A DNA stretch of 64,000 nt from Bacteroidota bacterium (GCA_018267955.1 JAFDXL010000009.1:708717-772716); one strand, 5' to 3'; positions 44,965 through 53,415 are shown, counted from the first letter of the stretch. Made by a program: numbers and translations. The notes: generated by a model not told the origin, from the sequence alone.

Positions 44965-45864
44965 TCAGTTGTTCAATTTCGATTCGATAAAGTCCAGGCT
45001 TTCCCGCATCGTTGCCGTGTTGCGGGGCCTGTAAAAATAATACATCGGGATATGAGCCGCCAGGGCCAAAAACAATTCCCGTCGCGATGTGATAGAATAT
45101 AGCAGTTTTGCCAGCTTCTTTCTATACAAGTGTTGGGCAACCAGCAATTTATTCTGAAAGCCCGCAATCTGTTCTAACACGAAGTCGCCGTCTTTATATA
45201 AAGGAAAAATAATCGTGCTTAACTCGTATCCATCGCCACCAGCAATTTCGCTAATGGGCAGTATATATTTAAGCGTTTCAAAATTAATTTTCTGAAGACC
45301 GTTGCCCGATTTGCCAATCAACGCCAATGACGCATCTGAAAGTTTGATACGGGGAACCGAAGGATACGCCAGTATTTTTCCAGGCGCGGCAATCCGGAGA
45401 GTAGTTACATCATCAGACAGCACCTGGTAACCTTTTGAATAAAAATGAGCGGTAAGTGTTGATTTACCAACGCCTGACGCACCACAAAACAAAATAGCCT
45501 TATTATTTATAATAACGGAAGCAGCATGCAAGCTTATGAAACCAAGCGTGGCCGACATGATCATTGCTATTGTGCCCAGTAATTGTGTTGTAATACCGAT
45601 TTCATCGAGATGTGATGCCGGGGTGTATTCGATCTTGTTATTATCCCATATGGCAACAAACCCGAATTGTTCTTTTTGTATACAGGTAAGCTTTAAATCG
45701 GTGTTTGAATATGATTCTGCGGACAATGCATCGGCTGGTATCTTCGCTGATATGTCCGGCCGTACCAAAAGGGAACATTCCGGATCTTCATTCACTTCGA
45801 TGAGTTCCCGAATTGGAATATTCGTTTCAAAAGTATAACCAGAAAGCCTATACCTATAATTCAT
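44965..45864 (-). CDS. HPr-kinase-like lasso peptide kinase (K2)
   Basis: A 299-residue paralogue of the adjacent kinase. The P-loop is the classical GASGVGKST (residues ~127-135); VLSDDVTTLRI and YPSVPRIKLSDASLALI follow. The N-terminal domain starts YRLSGYTFETNIPIRELIE and resembles that of K1. K1 and K2 share architecture but are clearly diverged, suggesting different roles (two sites, or two steps) or a kinase plus a second nucleotide-dependent function. It follows the B1 gene by 20 bp in the same operon. Confidence 0.85.
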   Translation of the reverse strand: MNYRYRLSGYTFETNIPIRELIEVNEDPECSLLVRPDISAKIPADALSAESYSNTDLKLTCIQKEQFGFVAIWDNNKIEYTPASHLDEIGITTQLLGTIAMIMSATLGFISLHAASVIINNKAILFCGASGVGKSTLTAHFYSKGYQVLSDDVTTLRIAAPGKILAYPSVPRIKLSDASLALIGKSGNGLQKINFETLKYILPISEIAGGDGYELSTIIFPLYKDGDFVLEQIAGFQNKLLVAQHLYRKKLAKLLYSITSRRELFLALAAHIPMYYFYRPRNTATMRESLDFIESKLNN

Positions 45865-45884
45865 TGCAATGCCGGAATATGAGC

Positions 45885-46157
45885 TCAGGCCTTTATAGCA
45901 ATACCTCTTTCGAGAAGCTGTTCAATAAACGGAAGTACATCTTTTTCGCATTGCTCGCGTGTAACATTATACTCAACGGAAAGAGCGTCTACAACGGCGG
46001 ACAGAGGCTGAGGTTTCTCCAGCATATTCCATATTTGCTTAGCTGTCTCGTTCAAAGATACATACAGACCAGTTGTTATATTCATCATTACTATTTCACC
46101 ATCCACCTCATTAAAAATATACTGATCTCCTCTCGACAATTGTATGTTCAAATCCAT
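45885..46157 (-). CDS. PqqD-like RRE protein (lasso B1)
   Basis: A 90-residue PqqD-family protein. In lasso-peptide pathways this is the RiPP recognition element (B1) that binds the precursor leader and presents it to the protease B2. The sequence YIFNEVDGEIVMMNITTGLY (the three-strand beta region) and NETAKQIWNMLEKP with QCEKDVLPFIEQLLERGI (helices) are the standard PqqD pattern. It starts 1 bp after the cyclase stop, so expression is coupled. The B protein is split here: B1 in this operon, B2 at 42743 on the other strand. Confidence 0.93.
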   Translation of the reverse strand: MDLNIQLSRGDQYIFNEVDGEIVMMNITTGLYVSLNETAKQIWNMLEKPQPLSAVVDALSVEYNVTREQCEKDVLPFIEQLLERGIAIKA

Positions 46158-46158
46158 C

Positions 46159-47988
46159 TTATACTTGGGGTTGTTTTATCTTGTTGTATATATTGTTAAA
46201 TACAATTAATTTCAAATTCAGCCTGCTACCAGTGCGGCTAAGTTTATTTTCATCAAAATACTGCGTAAATCCGGATTCTAAAGATTCGCGTAGTTTTCTT
46301 ATTGAAAATTCGTTTCTCTTATAAAATGCTTTGATAAAAGGTGTTGTAGGTACAGTGCTCTTCCTGTTATCCCAAACAGCCTGTGGGATGTAATCTTTAA
46401 CTGCAAGCCTGTAAAACTCTCTTTGCGAACCAGGCTTTTTTTCTACGTAGGGCGCTATTGCCATTGTAAATTCCATGAGCCGAACATCTAAAAGCGGAAA
46501 TCTATATTCTATATTGAAGTGCTTACCGACCAGATCATGAGTAAACGCCCGTTTGGCGGTAGCGATGAACCGGATATTTCGAATATATTTATCAGCCAGG
46601 CTCGAAGCTGATAACAGATCAACTGCGGCAGGATTAGTATGCAGATTGTATTGTTCAATTACGCTTCTCTGCAAACCGCTATTTTGCGTACCCTGCAGAG
46701 TTTTTTTAGCTACTTCTTTAGTAATAGCAGTTACGTTAAACCCGCGAACAATATAATATGCAAACCGGGGAATACTACGCCAGGGGCCAAACTCGCGGTA
46801 AAGATTTCTCCAAAGCCTTGAATAATTTTTCGCAATGGCGTTTTGCATATAAAACCCTCTTGCCAAGTTGCTCGCTACATGATCTCCACCATGACCGGAA
46901 AGCATCACTCTAACACCTGCAGATCTTGCTGCAGGCAAAAAAGCACCTGTTATTAGTGGCACCTCTGTTGTATCTTCTTCGTCATATACGTTTAACAGTA
47001 TATCTTCTGCAATAGGCCAGGGATAGTCTGCTTCATTTACAATCTGCAAATAACCGGGTACATCGTATTTATTGCAAAACTCTCTTACAACATGTGTGTC
47101 ATCACCGTAAACATCGAAGCTATTATTCTGCGGTTTGCCGAAACAGAAGGAATGAAATGGTGTTCCTTTTCCTAATATTTCCATTGCCACAGCGGCAATA
47201 GAGGTAGAATCAAGCCCGCCACTGACTTCTGCACCAATGCCTTGCGATGAGCGCAGACGGCATTTTACCGACTCAAACAATAATTCCCTAAACCGATGTA
47301 AATATTCATCCTCGCCGCAGGCAACCGAGGGAACATTCTTGCCAAATTCCCAATAGCGGGATATTTTTAAATTTCCGGAATTCCATTGGAGGGAATGGCC
47401 GGGTGGTAACATTTGAATATTAGCAAAGGGCGTACTACTGGCAGAGGATTCATGAACGCCGCTAATACTGGAAACAACATACCGATCATCTATTTCGCCC
47501 TTAAACCCGGGATGAGCTAATATTCCCTTTATTTCGCTGGCGAATATAAACTGACCATTTATGGTAGTGTGATATAGCGTCTTGATGCCGATATGGTCCC
47601 TGGCAGCAAAAAGTATCTTACGGTTCTTATCCCATATAACAAAGGCAAAATCTCCGTATAAATGCTTAACACAATCAGCGCCCCATCTTTTATATGCAAA
47701 GGCAATAAAAAAAACATCTGCCACTTCAAGACGAGGTGACAGATCCATTTTTTTAGACAACTCTTCCCGATTATCTATACGACAATCTGCAACAACCACT
47801 ATATTTTCATATTCAAATGGCTGCCCGGTATATTTTGACTCTGAGGTATTAAATAATTCAAGAAATGCCAAGCTAACATCCTCGTCCTGATATTGCTCTT
47901 CCCTATCAGGCTGCCAATGCCTTAGCTTGTTCTGCATTAATACTAATACATCAGCATCGTTTCCTGTAAACCCGGCAATACTACTCAT
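46159..47988 (-). CDS. Lasso cyclase (asparagine-synthetase-like)
   Basis: A 609-residue ATP-dependent macrolactam synthetase that adenylates the ring-closing Asp/Glu side chain and joins it to the core N-terminus. The N-terminal half resembles the glutaminase domain of AsnB (YGDFAFVIWDKNRKILFAAR, DHIGIKTLYH) but begins MSSIAGFTG, with no Cys at position 2, so it lacks glutaminase activity, as expected for lasso cyclases. The PP-loop EVSGGLDSTS lies near residue 255. The C-terminal half carries YRFPLLDVRLMEF. It is preceded 55 bp upstream by precursor gene A2. Confidence 0.93.
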   Translation of the reverse strand: MSSIAGFTGNDADVLVLMQNKLRHWQPDREEQYQDEDVSLAFLELFNTSESKYTGQPFEYENIVVVADCRIDNREELSKKMDLSPRLEVADVFFIAFAYKRWGADCVKHLYGDFAFVIWDKNRKILFAARDHIGIKTLYHTTINGQFIFASEIKGILAHPGFKGEIDDRYVVSSISGVHESSASSTPFANIQMLPPGHSLQWNSGNLKISRYWEFGKNVPSVACGEDEYLHRFRELLFESVKCRLRSSQGIGAEVSGGLDSTSIAAVAMEILGKGTPFHSFCFGKPQNNSFDVYGDDTHVVREFCNKYDVPGYLQIVNEADYPWPIAEDILLNVYDEEDTTEVPLITGAFLPAARSAGVRVMLSGHGGDHVASNLARGFYMQNAIAKNYSRLWRNLYREFGPWRSIPRFAYYIVRGFNVTAITKEVAKKTLQGTQNSGLQRSVIEQYNLHTNPAAVDLLSASSLADKYIRNIRFIATAKRAFTHDLVGKHFNIEYRFPLLDVRLMEFTMAIAPYVEKKPGSQREFYRLAVKDYIPQAVWDNRKSTVPTTPFIKAFYKRNEFSIRKLRESLESGFTQYFDENKLSRTGSRLNLKLIVFNNIYNKIKQPQV

Positions 47989-47999
47989 TATACATCAAA

Positions 48000-48014
48000 A
48001 AGGATCAACTCCTT
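48000..48014 (-). other. Short hairpin between precursor A2 and the cyclase
   Basis: AAGGA-TCAAC-TCCTT (minus strand AAGGA-GTTGA-TCCTT) is followed on the minus strand by TTTG. It is weak (5 bp) but lies where lasso operons often have a partial terminator that raises precursor over enzyme expression. The function is inferred. Confidence 0.4.
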
Positions 48015-48043
48015 CTACCCTCAATATCTCTAAAATATAACTA

Positions 48044-48196
48044 TTAGGTATGGTAAAAACCATTCTCGATAATGTCAGTAATACCTCCACCTTTTGTTTC
48101 AGAAACTGATTCTTCTATTAATGCAGGTGCTATCCATGCCTTTTTTCCTGTGATATTCTCTTTTTCGCTATTGTAGCTTTGTTGTGTGTTGTCCAT
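48044..48196 (-). CDS. Lasso peptide precursor A2
   Basis: A 50-residue precursor. Leader (residues 1-35) and core (36-50) are clear: the leader has the B1-recognition motif W21-I-A-P24-A-L26 (the YxxPxL pattern) and ends E-T-K with Thr at position -2. The core is GGGITDIIENGFYHT. Gly1 and Glu9 would form a nine-residue macrolactam ring; Asp6 is too close for known lasso ring sizes (7-9). The six-residue tail NGFYHT carries bulky Phe12, Tyr13 and His14 as candidate plugs. It differs from A1 in the core only at position 8 (Ile for Leu). Tandem stop codons TAA TAG end the gene. Confidence 0.92.
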   Translation of the reverse strand: MDNTQQSYNSEKENITGKKAWIAPALIEESVSETKGGGITDIIENGFYHT

Positions 48197-48200
48197 TATT
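48044..48200 (-). repeat. Precursor gene tandem duplication, unit 2
   Basis: This unit, and 48326-48485, are highly similar through the whole precursor reading frame and about 10 bp upstream (ATATTC.ATAATGG). The rest of the spacer between them is not shared, so only the gene was duplicated. Differences in the leader are scattered, but the core differs at one codon. Confidence 0.85.
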
Positions 48201-48325
48201 GAATATTTTTAAAAAATCAATATCTTTTGCATCATAAAACAACCACCACAGATCAGAACGATAGATAATAACATATGCATTAAATCGAACGCATTTCCGT
48301 CGGGCTATTAGTTATTACGAATGCC

Positions 48326-48481
48326 TTACGTATGGTAAAAACCGTTCTCTAATATATCAGTTATACCTCCACCTTTTGTTTCAGAAACTGACTCTTCTAT
48401 TAATGCAGGTGCTATCCAAGCTTTTTTTTCTGTGATAATATTTTCCTTTGCGCTATTGTAGCTTTGTTGTGTATTGTCCAT
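48326..48481 (-). CDS. Lasso peptide precursor A1
   Basis: A 51-residue precursor, first gene of the minus-strand lasso operon. The true ATG is at 48481; a longer in-frame reading to 48562 lacks leader features. The leader (residues 1-36) carries W22-I-A-P25-A-L27 and ends E-T-K with Thr at -2. The core GGGITDILENGFYHT begins at Gly37. As in A2, the expected ring is Gly1 to Glu9 with tail NGFYHT. The calculated monoisotopic mass of the unmodified lasso form is 1574.74 Da, the same for A1 and A2 because Leu and Ile are isobaric. Confidence 0.92.
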   Translation of the reverse strand: MDNTQQSYNSAKENIITEKKAWIAPALIEESVSETKGGGITDILENGFYHT

Positions 48482-48485
48482 TATC
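48326..48485 (-). repeat. Precursor gene tandem duplication, unit 1
   Basis: See unit 2 (48044-48200). This is the promoter-proximal copy. Confidence 0.85.
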
Positions 48486-48534
48486 GAATATTTTAAAGGA
48501 TGGTCATAAACTATTAAAAATGTAATAATTGGAT

Positions 48535-48542
48535 CAAAAATA
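48535..48542 (-). promoter_or_regulatory. -7 box of the lasso precursor operon
   Basis: On the minus strand TATTTTTG matches TAnnTTTG exactly, 54 nt upstream of the A1 ATG. It drives A1, A2, cyclase, B1, K2, K1 and sulfotransferase in that order. A matching -7 box for the opposite strand lies 64 bp away (48606). Confidence 0.6.
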
Positions 48543-48605
48543 GCAAAAAAACAATGCAGCACTATAAATGTGAATAAATAGTCACAGGTATTTTCACCTA
48601 ATACC

Positions 48606-48613
48606 TATTTTTG
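48606..48613 (+). promoter_or_regulatory. -7 box of the cysD-cysN-exporter operon
   Basis: TATTTTTG matches TAnnTTTG exactly and lies 10 nt before the cysD ATG at 48624. This and the precursor promoter are divergent, so one intergenic region controls both arms of the locus. Confidence 0.6.
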
Positions 48614-48623
48614 AAGATAGGCA

Positions 48624-49517
48624 ATGAATTATTTACAAGAACTGGAGGCAGAAGCGATATATGTGTTCCGGGAAATAGCTGCCCAGTTTAAAAAACCGGT
48701 GTTACTTTTTTCGGGAGGCAAGGACTCTACCCTGCTGATACACCTTGCGGCCAAAGCTTTCTATCCAATGTCTATACCTTTCCCGGTAATGCATGTTGAC
48801 ACCGGGCATAATTTTGAAGAAGCGCTCCGCTTCCGGGATCAGTTGGTGCAACAGAAAGGGCTGAAATTAATCGTCAGAAAGGTAGAAGATTCCATCATAA
48901 AATATGGTATCGAAGAACCCGTAGAAAAATTGCCCAGCAGGAATGTGCTGCAATCTATCACCTTGATGGATGCCATCCGGGAATTTGGATTTGATGCCTG
49001 TATTGGGAGTGGGCGCCGGGATGAGGAAAAAGCAAGAGCAAAAGAACGCTTCTTTTCTGTAAGGGATAAAGAAGGTAAATGGCAGCCATATAATCAAAAG
49101 CCAGAGCTTTGGAATATATACAACGGGTATATTGACGAAGGCGAAAATATGCGGGTATTCCCCATAAGCAACTGGACGGAAATGGATGTATGGCAATATA
49201 TAAGGCAGGAAAACATTGCCCTGCCATCACTCTATTTTTCGCACGAGCGATCTTGTATTGTTCATAACGGCCGGTTGATAGCAGTATCAGAATACATAAA
49301 AATAGATGATGAAGATATACGCCTGACTGAAAATGTGCGATACCGTACCGTAGGCGATATGACCTGTACCGCTGCTATAAAATCGGACGCCAGAACCATT
49401 GATGAGGTCATAAGAGAAATAGAAACATCGAATATAAGCGAGCGTGGCGAAACACGCATTGACGATCAGCTATCGGACGCGGCAATGGAAGACAGAAAAT
49501 TACAGGGATATTTTTAA
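48624..49517 (+). CDS. cysD: Sulfate adenylyltransferase small subunit
   Basis: A 297-residue PP-loop ATPase that, with CysN, makes adenosine 5'-phosphosulfate (APS) from sulfate and ATP. The SGGKDS PP-loop is at residues 30-35, followed by VMHVDTGHNFEEAL, GRRDEEKARAKERFFSVRD, ISNWTEMDVWQYI and LYFSHERSC, all characteristic of CysD. Normal length. It stands first in a plus-strand operon with cysN (8-bp gap) and the lasso exporter. No sulfate-reduction genes (cysH, cysI, cysJ) are nearby, so APS here most likely serves sulfation. Confidence 0.95.
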   Translation: MNYLQELEAEAIYVFREIAAQFKKPVLLFSGGKDSTLLIHLAAKAFYPMSIPFPVMHVDTGHNFEEALRFRDQLVQQKGLKLIVRKVEDSIIKYGIEEPVEKLPSRNVLQSITLMDAIREFGFDACIGSGRRDEEKARAKERFFSVRDKEGKWQPYNQKPELWNIYNGYIDEGENMRVFPISNWTEMDVWQYIRQENIALPSLYFSHERSCIVHNGRLIAVSEYIKIDDEDIRLTENVRYRTVGDMTCTAAIKSDARTIDEVIREIETSNISERGETRIDDQLSDAAMEDRKLQGYF

Positions 49518-49525
49518 CAGGAGCA

Positions 49526-50740
49526 ATGGAGCTATTGAGATTTACGACAGCGGGCAGTATTGATGACGGGAAAAGCACCTTAACAGGCCGCCTACTATAC
49601 GACACGGGCAATATTAAAGACGATGTGCTGGAATCTGTAAGCAAAGTTGGGAATACCATAAACCTGGCGCATATTACAGACGGCCTGCGCTCTGAAAGAG
49701 CGGGAGGCATCACTATAGATATTGGTTACCGGTATTTTAAAACCAATAACAGAAAATACATCATATCTGACGCCCCGGGCCATTTTCAGTACACGAAAAA
49801 TATGGTCACCGGTGCATCGAATGTAGATGTAATGATCATATTGGTAGATGCAAGGAATGGCATCACCAGCCAAACAAGATTGCATAGCCTGGTGGCATCC
49901 TTCCTTAGAACCCGCTACGTTGTAGTAGCAATCAACAAAATGGATGCGCTGGCGTATGCTGAAGATGTATTTGAATCCACCAGGATCGAATACCGATCTA
50001 TTGCCGAAAAGCTACAACTGCGTGATGTAATATTCATTCCCATCAGCGCATTACACGGCGATAATGTATCTGCACATTCTGAAAATATGCCCTGGTATAA
50101 TGGGCCGGACTTGCTGAGCTTTTTAGAGCAATGTGATACACAAAAGACCGCAAACGGCCCCGGCCGGTTATCTATACAGTACACTGCCGAAGATGAATCG
50201 ACCGGGAGAACCCTTTATTTTGGGAAAGTCCTTAGCGTGGAAATTCATAAAGGTGAACGATTGACCGTGTTTCCTTCCGGAAATGAAGTGCTGATAGAAA
50301 AATACATTTCGGGGTACGAAGAATTAGAAACGGCTAAAGCCGGTGAAAATATATGCCTTGAGCTGAATACCAACGATGGAGTGAAGCGTGGTAGTATATT
50401 AGCTCCACTAACACATAGCCCCCAATGCACGAAACACCTCACTGCTGATATATGCTGGCTGGATCCTGAAATTGACTGCGATCAGAACAAAGAATTTATC
50501 TTACGTATTAACACACAGGAATCTATTTGCCGCTTCAGGGATATAGAATACAGGATAAATCCTTTTAGCTTTGATAAAGAAAGAGTTGCCGGCTTAAAGG
50601 TTAATGAAGTTGCAAGCGTTATTATAGAAACCGAAATACCGATTGCGTATGACAACTATGATGTGTGCCCGGAAAACGCCCGGGGCATTATAATAGACCC
50701 TGCAACTCATAATACGGTAGCGGCTATCATGATTCACTAA
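49526..50740 (+). CDS. cysN: Sulfate adenylyltransferase large subunit (GTPase)
   Basis: A 404-residue GTPase subunit that couples GTP hydrolysis to APS formation by CysD. G1 is GSIDDGKST (residues 10-18), G3 DAPGH (near residue 85) and G4 NKMD (near residue 138); GGITIDIGYRYF marks switch I. It lacks a fused APS-kinase domain; a separate cysC is encoded on the other strand at 52528. It overlaps nothing but is followed by an exporter whose reading frame is open well before any canonical start (see the exporter entry). Confidence 0.95.
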   Translation: MELLRFTTAGSIDDGKSTLTGRLLYDTGNIKDDVLESVSKVGNTINLAHITDGLRSERAGGITIDIGYRYFKTNNRKYIISDAPGHFQYTKNMVTGASNVDVMIILVDARNGITSQTRLHSLVASFLRTRYVVVAINKMDALAYAEDVFESTRIEYRSIAEKLQLRDVIFIPISALHGDNVSAHSENMPWYNGPDLLSFLEQCDTQKTANGPGRLSIQYTAEDESTGRTLYFGKVLSVEIHKGERLTVFPSGNEVLIEKYISGYEELETAKAGENICLELNTNDGVKRGSILAPLTHSPQCTKHLTADICWLDPEIDCDQNKEFILRINTQESICRFRDIEYRINPFSFDKERVAGLKVNEVASVIIETEIPIAYDNYDVCPENARGIIIDPATHNTVAAIMIH

Positions 50741-50757
50741 AGAAAAAAAATAATCAC

Positions 50758-52533
50758 CTGGATCTAAAAAAGCGCACGGCATCATTTATCAGGAACCTGG
50801 AAAGTATCTGGTCTATCACCTGGCAAACAGACAAGCGACTGGCTGTGACAAATATTGTGCTGCAAATAGTACAATCACTGTTGCCAGTAGTATCGTTATA
50901 TTATATCAAAGCCCTTATAGAATCGGTTACGGATAGCAACAGCAGCTTTGACCATACACTGCTTTTGATAGTTCTATTTAGCGGCGTACAGCTATTAACG
51001 GCAATAGCTGCACAATATTCTGGCTATATCACTAAGATACATCTGCAAAAAGTAACGGATCATTTATCTGAAAAGGTATTGCACAAAGCCACAGAAGTAG
51101 ATTATGAGTATTATGAAAATCCATCTTATCATGATACGCTACACCTGGCGCAGCAGCAAGCTATTTACAAAGCATCGGCCCTGCTCAACAGTTTTAACTC
51201 TATAATACTTAACAGTACATCCCTGCTATTTCTTACAGGTTTTTTCGTGGCGCTCCATTCATCCTTTGCCATACTGTTTCTTTGCATGTCTATACCTCTT
51301 GCTGTTGTAAAATGGTACCAGGGGCAATCTATAGCGAGGCAGGAAAGACAACTTGCGCCGATAGAACGCGAGGCAGGCTATATACACAATATGCTCACAG
51401 CAACAACAAGCGCCAAGGAGGTGAGGACTTTAGGATTTGGCGAATTCTATATTGAGAAGTTCAGGAAAATACGAGCATATATTTTCGGTGAAAAGAAATC
51501 ATTAGCAGCTAAACATGCAAGGCATAGCTTGCTGGCAGAAGGTGCGGAAGTGATTGTGATGTCGATACTTATTATTTTACTGGCAAAATCGGCATGGGAA
51601 AAGACGATCACACTGGGAACATTTGTAGTGTACCTTCAAGGCTTTCAACGACTGCAGAGTGCATCAAGAAATTTCCTGCAATCGATAGTACAGGTATTGC
51701 AACAAAACATCTTTTTGCGCGACCTGTTTGCTTTCCTGAATATACCAACTGCTGCTACCACCGATGCAGAACAGGCATTTCCGGAAACAAACAAGGGTCT
51801 GGTTGTGGATAAGGTTTCCTTTACTTATCCCGATGCCAATAAATACGCTTTGAAAGATATATCCATCGCATGCAGGCCAGGTAACATTATTGCTATTGTT
51901 GGTGAAAACGGATCGGGAAAATCTACGCTTGTAAAATTGCTGGCACGCCTGTATAACCTGCAAACAGGCAGTATATATATAAATGACACAGCGCTACAAT
52001 CAATATCTGCCAGTTCCTTTACCGCGAACTGCAATTTTATGTTCCAGGATTTTGAGAAGTATTTCCTTACTGTAGAAGAGAATATAAAATTGGGCAGCAG
52101 TGAAAAACAAAAAAACATCGACCAGCTAGAAAATGCGGCGACCTTATCCGGCGCCCACCCTTTTATTAAGCGATTGTCGAAAGAGTATAAAACCAGGCTG
52201 GGCAGGTATTTTGAAAGCAGTGAACAACTAAGCGGCGGACAATGGCAAAAGCTGGTACTATCGCGAGTATTTTATAAGGAGGCACAATTGATAGTGATAG
52301 ATGAACCTACCAGCGCTTTGGACCCGATATCGGAAGCAGAGGTATTTAACAACATAAAAGATATGCTTGCCGATAAAATGGCAATACTCATATCTCACAG
52401 ATTATATAACTTGAAATTTGCCGATATGATCTATGTGATGCATGAAGGAGAGATCATTGAGCAAGGTAGCTTCGAAGAATTAAAAGCGGTAAACGGTAAG
52501 TTTGCAGAGATGTTTGAAGCGCAAAGGCTATAA
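50758..52533 (+). CDS. Lasso-cluster ABC exporter (fused permease-ATPase)
   Basis: A type IV ABC exporter half-transporter of McjD type that exports the mature lasso peptide and usually gives self-immunity. The ATPase domain has Walker A GENGSGKST (coded near 51900), signature LSGGQWQK and Walker B LIVIDEPTSALDP. The N-terminal ~300 residues hold six membrane helices. The first conventional start is GTG 50845, but homologous-looking sequence continues upstream in frame: LDLKKRTASFIRNLE then SIWSITWQTDKRLA, back to at least 50758. No ATG, GTG or TTG exists there, so I propose CTG 50758 as a possible start. The 3' end overlaps cysC by 6 bp on the other strand. Confidence 0.85.
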   Translation: MDLKKRTASFIRNLESIWSITWQTDKRLAVTNIVLQIVQSLLPVVSLYYIKALIESVTDSNSSFDHTLLLIVLFSGVQLLTAIAAQYSGYITKIHLQKVTDHLSEKVLHKATEVDYEYYENPSYHDTLHLAQQQAIYKASALLNSFNSIILNSTSLLFLTGFFVALHSSFAILFLCMSIPLAVVKWYQGQSIARQERQLAPIEREAGYIHNMLTATTSAKEVRTLGFGEFYIEKFRKIRAYIFGEKKSLAAKHARHSLLAEGAEVIVMSILIILLAKSAWEKTITLGTFVVYLQGFQRLQSASRNFLQSIVQVLQQNIFLRDLFAFLNIPTAATTDAEQAFPETNKGLVVDKVSFTYPDANKYALKDISIACRPGNIIAIVGENGSGKSTLVKLLARLYNLQTGSIYINDTALQSISASSFTANCNFMFQDFEKYFLTVEENIKLGSSEKQKNIDQLENAATLSGAHPFIKRLSKEYKTRLGRYFESSEQLSGGQWQKLVLSRVFYKEAQLIVIDEPTSALDPISEAEVFNNIKDMLADKMAILISHRLYNLKFADMIYVMHEGEIIEQGSFEELKAVNGKFAEMFEAQRL

Positions 52534-53415
52534 TACTACCGCGGCTTCCCTACTCTTTATTAATCCTGATTTTTCTAATTCTGCGATGATGGTGGCAACG
52601 CTTTCCTTTATCGTGCTGTTATTTGCATCAATATGGATACCTGGTTTTATAGGGCGTTCATAAGGGCTATTGATACCGGTAAAATCTTTGATCTTTCCCT
52701 GCTCTGCCAGCGCATATAGCCCCTTCTTATCCCGCATCTTACAGGTATCGATGGTGGCATCTACAAATATTTCCATAAAGCTATCGTCACCAATAATGCT
52801 ACGCGCATTTTGCCTGTCTTCTGCAAACGGCGATATAAAGGCAGCAATAACTATAGTACCGGCATCATTAAATAATTTGCATATCTCTGCAACCCTGCGG
52901 ATATTCTCTTTCCTGTCTTCTTTTGAAAATGAAAGATCTGTATTGATGCCCAGCCTGGTATTATCACCATCCAGCACATAGCAGCTATACCCATGTTCAT
53001 GAAGCCAGGCATCCAATTCGGTTGCGATAGATGATTTGCCGGAAGCAGATAACCCTGTAAGCCAAAGTGTAACACTTTTGTGACCATTCCTATCTTCTCT
53101 CTGTTGCCTGTTGACCTTGGTCGTTTGTTTGAATAACTGCGGTTCTATTTTCTTCTTGTTCCTTTCCGCTACTTTCTCTTTGCTTTCACCTTTCAGTTTT
53201 ACTTTGTGCCAAACCCTTTCGTGCAAAAAGTAGAATAAGAACTTGGTGAATAATTCCAGGCCGCCAATCTTCAGACCGGTATTAATTTTGCCCGTAACTA
53301 ACCACCCAAGCAATGTAGTATCCAAAGAACCAACAATGCGCCAGGTAAGCGATTTAAACAGATGCCTGCGAAGCGAATAATCGTTCCTGATATTTTTAAT
53401 AAATAAGTCTATCAT
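52528..53415 (-). CDS. cysC: DUF2061-adenylylsulfate kinase fusion
   Basis: A 295-residue fusion. Residues ~12-75 are a DUF2061 membrane domain (SLTWRIVGSLDTTLLGWLVT, then ELFTKFLFYFLHERVW). Residues ~115-295 are an APS kinase, which phosphorylates APS to PAPS, the sulfate donor. The P-loop is GLSASGKSS (the usual form is GLSGSGKST), with LDGDNTRLGINTDLSFSKED and RIAEICKLFNDAG-type segments intact. The fusion would tether PAPS synthesis to the membrane. Its ATG overlaps the nucleotidyltransferase stop by one base (TAATG). With cysD/cysN, it completes a dedicated PAPS supply for the sulfotransferase at 43178. Confidence 0.88.
   Translation of the reverse strand: MIDLFIKNIRNDYSLRRHLFKSLTWRIVGSLDTTLLGWLVTGKINTGLKIGGLELFTKFLFYFLHERVWHKVKLKGESKEKVAERNKKKIEPQLFKQTTKVNRQQREDRNGHKSVTLWLTGLSASGKSSIATELDAWLHEHGYSCYVLDGDNTRLGINTDLSFSKEDRKENIRRVAEICKLFNDAGTIVIAAFISPFAEDRQNARSIIGDDSFMEIFVDATIDTCKMRDKKGLYALAEQGKIKDFTGINSPYERPIKPGIHIDANNSTIKESVATIIAELEKSGLIKSREAAVVL

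Noticed and set aside
48482-48562. N-terminal extension of lasso precursor A1 to 48562
   Set aside because: The added residues include a hydrophobic stretch not seen in A2. The ATG at 48481 gives a leader of matching length in both precursors, and the promoter box lies inside the extension.
48624-50740. cysD and cysN as part of assimilatory sulfate reduction
   Set aside because: No APS/PAPS or sulfite reductase gene is nearby, while a sulfotransferase and cysC share the locus, so sulfation is the better reading; a genome-wide check would settle it.
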